Below are positions 1 through 9,249 of a stretch of 23,183 bases of DNA, one piece after another (within the stretch, counting starts at the first letter, position 1; each line of letters starts with the position of its first letter). The position numbers were made by a program, and so were the translations under genes. Under the pieces are notes generated by a model. That model was not told where the DNA came from and searched no databases. It saw nothing but the letters and a program-made list of their open reading frames with translations. The stretch comes from Brachionus koreanus. Its lineage: Eukaryota > Rotifera > Eurotatoria > Ploima > Brachionidae. The DNA is taken from positions 184,112 to 207,294 of the forward strand of contig PJRA01000444.1 of assembly GCA_016987375.1 (NCBI GenBank), given 5' to 3'.

Positions 1-689
1 GAAAAAAACATTAGATAAAATTTGCCCTAAATTGCACAGTTTTTGCAGAGCTTAGAATTCGTTTGTACAAACTTGTGCAACATTGTACAAGTTTGAAATT
101 AACAAAAACGAGTTTAAAGGATAATGATAAGACCTTGACCTACCGACCACTAATCATTTATAGGTCAAAGCTCTTGGTCAAAATTTCTCTTAATTTATTT
201 TTGCTTTTAACTCAGGCAATTTTTATCTAATTATTTTAAGACAACAAAATAACTCAATATTTAAGATATGGTTTTTTAACTTCAAAATAATTAGATTTTA
301 TCAAAAAATATACCATATCTTTAAAATTTAGATTTAAACGTTTTATCAAATAAGAATTATTGATTTGAGAAATAAAACAAGTTTTACAATATTTATTATA
401 AAAAAATGTGAAATAAAAATTGTCTGTTATATCGTAGGTCGTTACAAACTATACATTGTTGTAACTCTATCTTAAAGCTACAACTATTTTTTTGCCTGAA
501 CAATTTAATTATTTTGCTGTTAAGGACATGGGTTGATAATTAAGACAAGATGTGAAATAAGTTTTAACTGAGCATCTAGAAGCGTCTGCTTCTGAGATAC
601 ACGACAATCATGTTAGTTCTTATTTATCTTTGTGCATCACTTGAGATACTGATGTTTAAGTGATACGTAGGTAAAGCAGATCGTATAAA
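1..689. other. AT-rich region without a recognisable gene
   Basis: No coding signal that I can support on either strand. If the NHR-Roc-COR gene continues past its exon ending at 1165, the next exon could lie here or beyond the window edge, but I could not find a COR-like continuation. Small structures seen here are a phased palindrome array at 63-90, an 8-bp inverted repeat (TTGACCTA at 135-142, TAGGTCAA at 161-168) and a short hairpin AGAAGC/GCTTCT near 579-594. Confidence 0.6.
63..90. repeat. Three palindromes spaced exactly 10 bp
   Basis: TTGTACAA at 63-70, TTGTGCAA at 73-80 and TTGTACAA at 83-90. The first and third are perfect 8-bp palindromes and the middle one differs by one base. 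The start-to-start spacing is 10 bp both times, close to one DNA helical turn. This could be a protein-binding array or a chance micro-repeat; there is no gene close enough to decide. Confidence 0.6.
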
Positions 690-692
690 TTA

Positions 693-875
693 ATGGATAA
701 CTATTTAAGAAGATCAATCAATTCTAACAAGCTAATTCAATATCTAATAAAAGAGTACAACGAAGCGATTGAACTAGATGTAGAAGCACATTCAAAGTCA
801 GCCCCAAGACCTACTATACTTGGTCAAATCAAAGAACTATCTAATTTATGCTCATGGCAGCTCTTTAGACGTTAA
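693..875 (+). other. Unrecognised 60-codon ORF, doubtful
   Basis: An ATG-initiated reading frame of 60 codons that is less AT-rich than its surroundings. The product starts MDNYLRRS, is mostly hydrophilic and has no domain, signal peptide or membrane segment that I recognise. A stop lies a few codons upstream in frame, so it is not the end of a longer open frame. It sits just before the retroelement-like tail at 1065-1135 and may be a remnant of the same element. It may equally be a chance ORF. Confidence 0.2.
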
Positions 876-1064
876 AATAATCAAACATGGGCTCAAAGGG
901 ATTATTATCCCGTAGTCCCTTCGGTCAATTAGTTCCATTCATTCATTTAAACTTCAGATCAGATCTCATATTAATTTCCTTGTTTTCCTTATAAGTTCAA
1001 ATATAAAGTTTAATAATCAACAAACTTTTTGCTTTAGATTCTAGAACTTTCTTTTAATTCATAT

Positions 1065-1135
1065 TTTTTTTAATTCTTAAATGAGCTTTAGCTCGCTACA
1101 GATAAACAAATAAATAATAAACTAAATAAATATTT
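1065..1135 (+). mobile_element. Retroelement 3'-end-like stem-loop and A-rich tail, copy 1
   Basis: A T-run is followed by a perfect stem-loop (GAGC 1083-1086, loop TTTA, GCTC 1091-1094), then GCTACAGA and an A-rich tail with AAATAAAT repeats. The same order of parts recurs at 10672-10737 (plus) and, reversed, at 10370-10435. Non-LTR retrotransposons and SINEs often end in a short stem-loop recognised by their reverse transcriptase followed by a short-repeat tail; assigning these copies to that class is inference. It lies just downstream of the likely splice donor of the NHR-Roc-COR gene, so it may sit in the next intron. Confidence 0.5.
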
Positions 1136-1164
1136 ATACTATTTAAAAATTTTTTAAATCCTAC

Positions 1165-4100
1165 CTGTAAAAAAGCCACCAAAGTCATAGAAAAACTCAA
1201 CCACATGCACATTATTGGCATCTAGTTTAAGTCGATTTTTTTGAAATGAATTAAGACTAAAATCAGACACTTCTTCAATAAAACTGCTTTCATTCAATGA
1301 ACTGTCACTGATAAAGCTCGGATTTGTATTATTAAATTTTGTGATGTGATTATCATTGTTAAAATTGTATGTGACAGTTGCTCTACTCGGCACCAAGTAT
1401 TCGCGTCCAGGACTCATCAAATTTTCTCTTTTTTCACATATTAAGTCAAATTTTTTCATTAGACCTAGCAGACCAGGCTTCTGATTGATCTCATCCTTCC
1501 ACAAAAGATCCAACAGTCGGTCGTCCAAAACACCATGCTTGTCAAATTTATTCCACAAATCGGACATTTTTTCACTCAATGTCAAACCGGTCTCAGTCGC
1601 ATACAAAATTTTATTAAATATTTGAATTAGCTTAAAAGGTCTTAGAATTATGGTATTGCGTAAAAATATGTCATTAGCATTGCCATAGTAAATAATAGCT
1701 CCCAGATCATTTAAAAAATTCAAGCATGTTGTCAATTCTTCTTGTGTGCGTATGTCTTTTTCATGCGCTAGTTCGCATATTTGAGACAATGACGCATAAA
1801 AAAGACCTTTTTGTTTCAATTTTTCCAGACTTTTCTCAAACTTCATCCATCTGATGGGCTGCTGTTCGCCCATATACGGCTCTTTGAAAGCCACTAGTTC
1901 AATTAAACGCCTCAGAGTGTACATATTCGAATCGTTTGTGTACGAATCGCACTCAGCCAAGTCATCCAAAGCTAGAAATGGTTCAATCACGTGATTTGCA
2001 TAGATTTTGGACGATATAAATTCTTTCAAGTAGTCCAACTTGAGCTTTATTTCTTGATCGCTCAAGTTGTTTTTGTTTGTGCCGACAATTATAATCGAAG
2101 GCTTAAGAGACGAGTATTTAAAGTTGATTATAAGATTTTGGTCAAGCTTTATTTTTGAGTGTAGATCAGTCGAGCTATTGGTCTCGGATATTTTGGCTGT
2201 GTGACTGTGTATGCTTTTGAGCAACATGTCAAAGTATTCCAAATTGGTCATATGATTGTTGCTGTGAGAAAAATCGTTTGATTCAACTGCTTCATCGAAT
2301 TCTTTGGTCAAGTCGAAACAAACTAGGTAAATGGCTCTGGACGAGTATAATATTTGATATGTTTGATCAGCTTAAGAGAAAACATTAATAATTTTAATTT
2401 TGGGAATTTTTATTTTTATCATTGCAGAATAATAAAGCAAAAAAAAAACTAAAATTTATTTATTCAACTAAATACCAACAAAGGCATAAAAATGTCCGTT
2501 GCAATAAGAAGATAATATACGTAAAATCTTTTCAGTAAAATCTGAACAAGTTTGGTATCAGATGAATTCGGACAAATCAAAGCTCCTAGTAGGATGTGTT
2601 TATCATCCATATGTGCTTGGAGAGTGTAGTGATTTCAGTTGTTCCAAAGTCATAAGGTTAAAGTCAAAAAAAAGTCAGTATTAATTACATCTTTATTTAA
2701 GTTGAAATTTTAATTTAAAAATTAAATGTCAAAATTTAAAAGATTAAATTATTCGATAAAATTGTTAAGACCCGAGTTTTGTCGTCTCTAAATCTTCTTC
2801 TCTAGACTTTATTTAATTGTAGTTAAGTCATAACTGCAGTCAGAGCACAATAATACTTAACCACTATATAAACCACTACGTTTTTTTAACTTTGGATTAC
2901 ATTTAATAAACTTTTAACTAAATTAAATTGTTTTATTTATTACTTGGCTTTAATCCCTAAAGTCCACACTAGAGACTTAAAAAACTTAAAGAATTTTTTT
3001 TTCTTTATTAAATTTTTATCTTGTGCAAAAGTCAAAAAAAAGTCGTTTTTAAGTCTTTTATCGTTAAAAAATTTCAAGTCAAGACTTTAAAAAGACAATT
3101 TTTTTTAATTTTTGCACAAATCTGGTAGTGATGTATTATGTGTACTGTTGTCTTATTTTTCAAATGATCATACGAGACTAGTATGGTACCAGCGTGTTGT
3201 TTAAGAACAAATGTTACTCCAGTCTAAAAGAAGAAAGGTGGTAAAACAAATCTTGAAAACTAATGTCCAATATCTCTGCTGTCGGTACTAATAAAAATAA
3301 TGGAGAAGCTAATAAGAGATGAAATGTTAAGCCATTTATCAGAGCAGAAATTACTGTCTGTTAATCAACATGAATGTGACCAACTTGTTAGATACTATAG
3401 ATATCATCACTGAGGCCTTGAATAGAAGATTCAGTGCTATGGTAGTAATTTTAGGTTTCTCGAAAGCGTTTAATAACGTTTCGCATAAGCTTCTTAAGAT
3501 AAAAATGAAGAGTCATTGGTTTACTGGTATGAAACAGAGAGTAGTAATTGGTCAGTATGAATCTGATTGGGTTGATGTGCTAAGTGAGATTCCACAAAGT
3601 TCATTTCTTGATCCGTTACTATTCTTCACGAATGGAGATAGTAAGCCACTTTTGTAAGCTATTTGCGGATGGCAGCAAATTGATTGGTGTCAGTAGAAAT
3701 ACCAGTGATCAAATGCTATTTAAAGGTGACATTGACAGGATGGTTGAGTGGTCAGAGTGTTGGAAAGCGTAAAGTAATGTATATTGGCAATTCAGAGATT
3801 GCTAAACAAGAAATCTAAATGTTAAATGGGAATGAAATCGGAGATGAATTAGCTGTGATTACTACTAAGCGCGATTTTGGTGTAATGGTGAACAACAAAT
3901 TCGAATGGAATGATCAAATTGATAGTTGTGTTAAAAAATCAAACAACATGCTTGGAATGCTCAAGAAAACATTTAGACCATAATTTAGGTCTTACATATG
4001 TTTTAATATATATAAGAGAAACAACTCTTGGGTTTCATCTATTTAGACCGCATCTATAATGCTGTGTGGCTGTCTGGAATCCTTATTTAAAAAAGTATAT

Positions 4101-7100
4101 ATTTAGACTAGAACAAGTACAAAGACAAAGGACAAAACTAGTTTCACTAAGAAGTTTGAATTATGAGCCAAGGCTAGCTAATTTGGGACAAGAAACTCTA
4201 AAAGAGAGAAACGACAGTAAAGAGATCTGATTCAATTTTATAAAATTCACAACAAATACAATCAAATCAATGGGCATTACGGTGCGGAGTTTATGAGTTT
4301 AGTATATAATGGAGGAGTTTGGGCAACAAAGTCAATTCAATGACATAACATTACGGGTAAAATTTTAAGTTTCTTTTTTTTAGTTTTCTTTTTATAAAAC
4401 TTTTTAGAATTAAATAAACAAAGAGTTAAAGAGATATCATTTTGAAAGAAGAGCATTCAATTGCGTTTTTTATTTTTAGTTAAACAACAAAAACCAATTT
4501 TTCAATATTTGATTGCAAAAATAAATAAATAATAGCTCATCGATATTTTGAAGAAAATCCTAAATTTTAAAATTGAGCAAAAAATTTAATTAACTTACCA
4601 ATGCTTGATATGGTAAGTGATAGACGATTTTTAGATGATTTTTCCGAATTATGCGTTTCCTGTTCATCAATAGATTTAACTGTTATAGTACTAGCTGCTG
4701 AGTTAGATTTAAATTTTTTCATTTCATTTAAAACAACTTGTTTGAAAAATAAAAGAAGTATTTTTGCACAATTCAATTGACTATAAATGCTGTTTTCAAA
4801 CTCCTCAATAGCAACATTCAAAATAAATTCTCTATTTTCAAACAAGCTTTGTCTTTGTGTCAACATGGGCTCTATTCTGTCATGAATAGCATTTTTAAAA
4901 ACTTCTCGGTAAATATTTACAGCTATTTGTTTGTAGCTATGTCCACTTGGATCTTGCTTCATATCATCTATATAAATTTAAATTTAGAATTAAAAAAAAA
5001 TTGATTTTATTTATTTTTGTTTTTGAATTTTTTATTCTATCTTAAACACTCGAAAGTAGCCCAAAGGTATTTTGAGCCTTTAATTACTACTTTTGTTTCA
5101 ATGAAATCAATTTATTTTTTAAACATATCTAGAATAAAAAACTTAGTTAAAGTAGTTAAAAGTTTTGTAAGAAAATTAATTGCCGCTATAGCTATATCAG
5201 ATAGATCTTAAAAAAGTATGCAAACATCAAAAATTAGAACAAAAACACAAGAGACTTCATTTAAATTCTGACCAGGAGAAGGCATTCAGGCCAAAATATT
5301 GTCGAGTGCTTTTAAAATATAGCAGATATGAATTTATAATTGATAATGAATCATATTTCATTGTTTTAACCACCGTTCTCTCAGGAAATAATGCTTTTTA
5401 ACGACTTAAAACAATAATTAAAGAATATTATCAGGATGGCAATTATGTATTTTTGCCCGACTTAGGATCATCTCATTATGCGAATATGGTACAGAATTAT
5501 ATGTTAGATAAAAATAAAAGATATGATGCCAAAGAAGTGAATCCAGCAAACTTACCAAGACTTATATTATTTTTTTAAAATAGGAGGGTTCAGTTATATT
5601 TTAAAAAAATTTTAAAGCCTTTGCCAAATAAAATATATTTAAGACTTGTACAAAATTCAGGAAAAAAAAGTCTCAACAAGACATTAAAAATTTAAAAAGT
5701 ACAAGTCTTTATTTTGTAACTTTAAAGCTTTTATTAATTTATTTAAAGAAGTTAATTATTGATTAAAAAATATTTGCATGGTTTCTACTTTGCAATTTTC
5801 ACTTAGTTTCCAAAAATTTTCATTTTCATTTTGATTCAATTTAATTAACTTATATCAGAATTGAATTGTCTATGTTGATCAGAACTGAAATTATTCAAAT
5901 ATTCGGACTTTTTAAAGAAATTTTACTAATGATTCAAATTCAAATTTTCATATACTTACTTATTTTATTTAAATAAAAGAATTAAGTATTTTAGGAATTA
6001 TTTATTTATCTTAAACATAGCTTTTAATTAAAAAAAGTTTAGTTTTAACTTAAATTTTTTAAAAGATCAAAATTACACCGCAAAAGTGTCGTATTTTCTA
6101 AATTTTTTACTGTCATTCTTGATCTATGTGGTCTGTTTATATAGCCAGCATATGAAAATGTTATATTATATAACTTCACATAATTTCAGCAATATAATTT
6201 CTTTAAATAAATAAATAATAACTTTAAAGTTACAAAGTCAAGACTTGCACTTTTTAAATTTTTTCCAACAACTTTAGACTTTTAAACAACTCTGATATTT
6301 TTAATAATAAAATTAAATTTGTAGCATTTTTTTTTCTACAACCGTTAGAACATAAACTAATGACTTTTTTTCTGAAGGCTTTTGAATAGTTCTGTAAATG
6401 CAGCTAAGTGCAATATTCAAACTATTCCATGTTAATTTGTCATTTCAATTAAAGAGATTTCTATTTTTTGTTAGATGATGAAACAAAAATCTCTTAACTT
6501 TTTTTTTCAATTAAAACCAAAACTAGCCAAATTTCGGGTTAGCGGATATACATTCTTACTTGGATCACAATCAGAAAAATTCAACTCATCCATTTCATCA
6601 ATTTGATACAAATCATCATCTGATTCATGGCTCATTTCCGAATCCTGATCATCGCTGGTATCACTAATTGCATTCAAATTATCAATTGAATCGATTGAAT
6701 TTGATTTTTCCAGTCTGTACTTAGTCTTTCTGCTGTGATTCAACAGCGAATCATTCGATTTAGACCTGTTCAAATTTATAATTTGTTTTTTAGCATACTT
6801 GTCTGTTTTTAGGTGCCAGACGGACTCGTCTATTTTGACCCTAAATGAAGCTGACACGCCCAGTCTCAATTTTTGTCTTTTACTTAAAACAAAAATAATA
6901 AAATTTAATAAAAATATTAAAACATTTTTTTCTTTTTTTTTTTGTTTACTTTGAATTAACCAAGCAGTATTTTAGATTTTTTTTAGCATTATTGTCTTGA
7001 CCGACAATTAGAAGCATGGTTTTGTAAATGGACTTTGAGCCGCCAGTAATGCAAGCACTATGAAAGTTGTTCACTGCATCAAGGCCCCGTTTTTTAATTT

Positions 7101-7587
7101 CATACGGTGTTTCGTCCGAAGACAAAAATTGTACTGAACTAGTCGAACCATATATGTCAAGTAGAAGCCAAAGTTTTTGTGTGCTGGGTGCTATACTATC
7201 AAATAGTGTAGTTTTTACAACATTGTTTATTTCTAGATGTAGACTGTTGTTTTTGTCCAGAACCAGAGTGAGTCTATTGCCGTGTTTTAGATAGGACGCT
7301 TTGATACATGCTATCCAATATGAGTCCGTATTGCGCAGAGTCGGGAAGGAAAAGTCCGGCAGTTCGCTGGAGAGTAGAGTGGATGGATTTTTAGATGTGA
7401 GACCAATGCGCAAATTGCCCGTCCATGGGCTCTCGGGAATTTTTTCTATCAGGAATGTGACTCGTTGAAGGGGCGTCAATGGACTGCTTGAAAATGCTAT
7501 GCCCTGACAAAACCCCGACAAGCGTTTTGCTTGGGAGTAATCTGTTGACAGTTCTATGTTCTTTCCATGAACCGTATGAAAATACAT
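1165..7587 (-). CDS. NHR-Roc-COR fusion protein, four exons, 3' end outside the window
   Basis: Exons on the minus strand: 7587-6950, 6882-6560, 4967-4599 and 2370-1165. All boundaries are GT/AG (donors GTAAAC, GTAAGA, GTAAGT, GTAGGA) and the phases fit at all three joins (2, 1, 1), giving at least 845 residues. The ATG at 7587 has an in-frame stop just upstream. Residues 3-156 are a Neuralized (NHR) domain: FHTVHGKNIELS, FCQGIAFSS, then LLLDIYGSTSSVQFL. Residues 189-203 resemble a Roc beta strand plus P-loop (MLLIVGQDNNAKK). A Ser/Asp/Glu-rich linker and a helical insert (exon 3) follow. A Roc-like second half begins at about 445 (YSSRAIYLVCFDL; IIIVGTNKNN at about 535-545), then a COR domain from about 615 (PIRWMKFEKSLEKLK, LNFLNDLGAIIYY). 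The GTPase motifs look degenerate: A for G and K for S/T in the P-loop, ADQ in place of DxxGQ, NKNN in place of NKxD. Roc-COR proteins are regulatory or scaffold-like and NHR domains mediate protein contacts, so a cytoplasmic role is inferred. The alternative is two separate genes, the first ending at 6507. Confidence 0.72.
2530..4345 (+). pseudogene. Decayed non-LTR (LINE) retrotransposon pol, antisense in a host intron
   Basis: Conceptual translation of the plus strand with many stops and frameshifts matches the order of a LINE polyprotein. Around 2545-2650 an endonuclease-like stretch reads SEQVWYQ and LLVGCVYHP. From about 3185 the reverse transcriptase begins with NVTPV, PISLLSV and IMEKLIRDE. 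It continues with VILGFSKAFNNVSHKLL (near 3445) and EIPQSSFLDPLLF (near 3590). The catalytic box is altered to FADG near 3665. The tail shows DRMVEWS, RKVMYIG, RDFGVMVNN, NNMLGMLKKTF and DLIQFYKIHN (near 4230). It lies inside the 4598-2371 intron of the NHR-Roc-COR gene, on the opposite strand, and is interrupted by a fold-back repeat block at about 2660-3120. It is clearly dead. Confidence 0.85.
2660..3119. repeat. Fold-back repeat block interrupting the LINE relic
   Basis: This AT-rich block separates the endonuclease-like and reverse-transcriptase-like parts of the LINE relic. It contains a 10-bp perfect inverted repeat (TTGTGCAAAA 3021-3030, TTTTGCACAA 3110-3119) with an inner AAGTCTT/AAGACTT pair. 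It also has a 17-bp direct repeat (AAAGTC, eight A, then GTC pattern) at 2660-2676 and 3028-3044. The AAGTCTTGACTT core also occurs in the hAT-like element at 5641-6294, so this may be a related, more decayed miniature element. Confidence 0.5.
5100..5578 (+). pseudogene. Decayed Tc1/mariner-type transposase fragment
   Basis: Conceptual translation with a frameshift near 5205 and an internal stop near 5400 shows the order of a mariner-family transposase. A helix-turn-helix-like stretch (VRKLIAAIAISDRS) comes first. Next comes a basic linker (KHKRLHLNSDQEKAFRPK), then a first catalytic-type motif (EFIIDNESYF). A second follows (VFLPDLGSSHYANMV), then VNPANLPRL, which in mariner relatives precedes the third acidic residue. 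The frame ends right there, so the third catalytic region is missing. It lies antisense in the 6559-4968 intron of the NHR-Roc-COR gene, just upstream of a hAT-like element. The N-terminal frame can be followed back to about 5017, but with no recognisable content. Confidence 0.75.
5641..6294. mobile_element. hAT-like non-autonomous element with long terminal inverted repeats
   Basis: The left arm at 5699-5748 and the reverse complement of 6250-6201 agree at 44 of 50 positions by eye. The similarity continues outward through AAAAATTTAAAAAGT on both sides. The right end, read inward on the minus strand, starts CAGAGTTG; the left end starts AAGACTTG. CAGRGNTG-type starts are typical of hAT elements, which make 8-bp target duplications. 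The 8 bases outside each end are ATATATTT and ATATTTTT, agreeing at 7 of 8, weak evidence in AT-rich DNA. The interior (about 5760-6190) has no ORF. It sits in a host intron. An additional 11-bp inverted pair (AAGACTTGTAC 5641-5651, GTACAAGTCTT 5699-5709) lies within the left arm. Confidence 0.65.
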
Positions 7588-9010
7588 TTTTTTTTAATAA
7601 AAAAAATATATTAAAATTTTATTCCCAATAGTTATGTTTGGTTTTGTTATTTTAGCTTATAATAATTTATACCTTTGTCAAGCTTTGTCAGTAATTAGCA
7701 CATTTTTTTTCACTTTTAATCAAGGTCTGCATAATTCAGGGATATGAATTGTTTAAATAAAACAAAAAATACGATAAAAATTTTATTAAAATATTATTTC
7801 AACATGAAAAAAAAAATAAATATTTTATTTAAATTTTAAGCATTGTCTATTTAGCATACAAGCTAAATGGTTGTTAATAGGAAATCTGCTTTTATTTAAA
7901 AAAAAAAAAAACAACGCTTAAAAAAATTGCTCATATTACCTTCCTTTTTTTTGTTAAAATAATTTCAAAAATATTTTATTTAGAATTTAGAATAACTGTA
8001 TAAATTGATTAAAAAAAGCTTTTAATAAATAATTAATTTATTATATTGAGATTTGACTCATTTTATTTAAAAAAATCTTAAATATTATTTAGCCCAAAGA
8101 TCAGCCAAAAATGGTCAAAAAATTCTACTAATTTTTACATATTAGATCATAAAGAAAATTATAATTTCATAATAAAACTATTCACTTATTGTCTGGACTT
8201 GACTGTAAACCAAAAATCTCAAATTCTCATTTAATTGGTCTTCTATTCAAACAAATGTCAATGTCAATCGTCTTTTGAACACTTACTTGAGAATATGCCT
8301 AATGCAAGTTTTTTTTTTCTCTTTGACATTTTTTAAAAAAGCTCAAACAGTTAAAAAATTAAAAGACAAAATTCAATATTCATAATTTTAGATTATTCAA
8401 TAATTTGATGGATTTTCTGTTTATCTTTGCATTCAAATATTCAAATATGTTTTACACTTTTTTTTTGGGAACATCTTTTTGAATTAATTTAATTTAGTTT
8501 ATTTAATATTTTTTTAAATTAGAATTCTTTTTAATTTTTTTATTTTGTCTGTCTATGGGACTTTCAACACAAGTTTATGATAATCAGTGTAAACAAAGAA
8601 TGGAATACTCTATAATAGATCCAGTTTCGAGACCTATTAAGGTTTTCTGGTGAGCTAAAACTTGAACTTCATTTTTGTTAGTCAAAATCTTAAATAAGTT
8701 TAACCTTTAGATACAACATTCTTTGATTTTGTCAAACATTGAGTTGAAATTTAATTATCAGTCAAATTTAATAGCTAAAACTTTATGTTTAACTTTAGAA
8801 AACATGATTTTTTATTTATGTGAGTGAGCAGAAGTTAAGACGAACTGCTTAAAAGCCAATTGTTTCCTTTCAGTTCCAATTTGTGCTTTTTTTATATTTA
8901 ATTTAAAAATCTTAAAATGATTTTGAGTTTTGAACGAATTAAAAATGAATAGTACACACCTCTAAAAAAATTTAAATGTGATCTAAATAAAAATAAACAA
9001 AGAAACTTGT
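7588..9010. other. AT-rich upstream region of the NHR-Roc-COR gene
   Basis: There is no gene that I can support. The stretch is dominated by A/T runs. On the minus strand a strong-looking splice donor (CTCAA followed by GTAAGTG, at 8287/8286) could mark a 5' untranslated exon of the downstream gene, but no matching acceptor near the ATG stands out. A slightly less AT-rich island at about 8545-8645 gives no recognisable translation. Confidence 0.5.
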
Positions 9011-9065
9011 TTGAATTAATTTTTTTTTATTAATTCAGTGTACGCCTTTCAGGCGATGTTAAAAA
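9010..9065 (-). mobile_element. Retroelement 3'-end-like stem-loop with A/T tail
   Basis: Read on the minus strand, a T-run is followed by a perfect hairpin (CGCCT/AGGCG, loop of 3, positions 9055-9043), then TACACTG and an A-rich tail ending near 9010. This is the same order of parts as the copies near 1065, 10370 and 10672, although the stem sequence differs. It lies just downstream, on the same strand, of the GC-richer coding-like island at 9100-9240, so both may be pieces of one retroposon. Confidence 0.4.
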
Positions 9066-9099
9066 AACTAAAAATTTAAATTAGTTGTAAATACAAGAA

Positions 9100-9240
9100 A
9101 AGACATTTTGGAAATTTTGAGTATCGGTGGCTAACTTGAAGCATTAGGTCAGTATTCTCAGCCCTAGCAACTGCAGACTCATCGATGGACACAGAGGTTT
9201 CAAACCGACTGGAGCCAAGGCAATTTTGTATAATTTTGCG
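9100..9240 (-). other. GC-richer coding-like island, unidentified
   Basis: This stretch is far less AT-rich than its surroundings. On the minus strand it has an open frame reading QNCLGSSRFETSVSIDES, then AVARAENTDLMLQVSHRYS, and running to a stop near 9086. There is no ATG and no domain that I recognise. On the plus strand a TGGCTAACTTG block (from 9128) and GGTTTCAAACC (from 9196) weakly resemble RNA polymerase III A and B boxes. So it could be a tRNA-derived SINE, a retroelement coding remnant or an isolated exon. I cannot decide between these. Confidence 0.4.
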
Positions 9241-9249
9241 ATATTCTTA

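Noticed and set aside
4777..5004. 75-codon plus-strand ORF
   Set aside because: Antisense to exon 3 of the NHR-Roc-COR gene, which has good splice sites and compatible phases.
6507..6559. In-frame extension of NHR-gene exon 2 to a TGA at 6507 as the true C-terminus
   Set aside because: A strong GTAAGA donor at 6559 gives a phase that fits the next exon. The short tail NVYPLTRNLASFGFN has no support, though two separate genes remain the main alternative.
8530..8660. Possible LTR-retrotransposon RNase H fragment on the minus strand (PFFVYTDYHKL)
   Set aside because: One short resemblance with stops on both sides; not enough to call.
9120..9225. tRNA gene
   Set aside because: A-box and B-box-like strings are present, but I could not form a cloverleaf, the B-box has two mismatches at key positions and the spacing is long.
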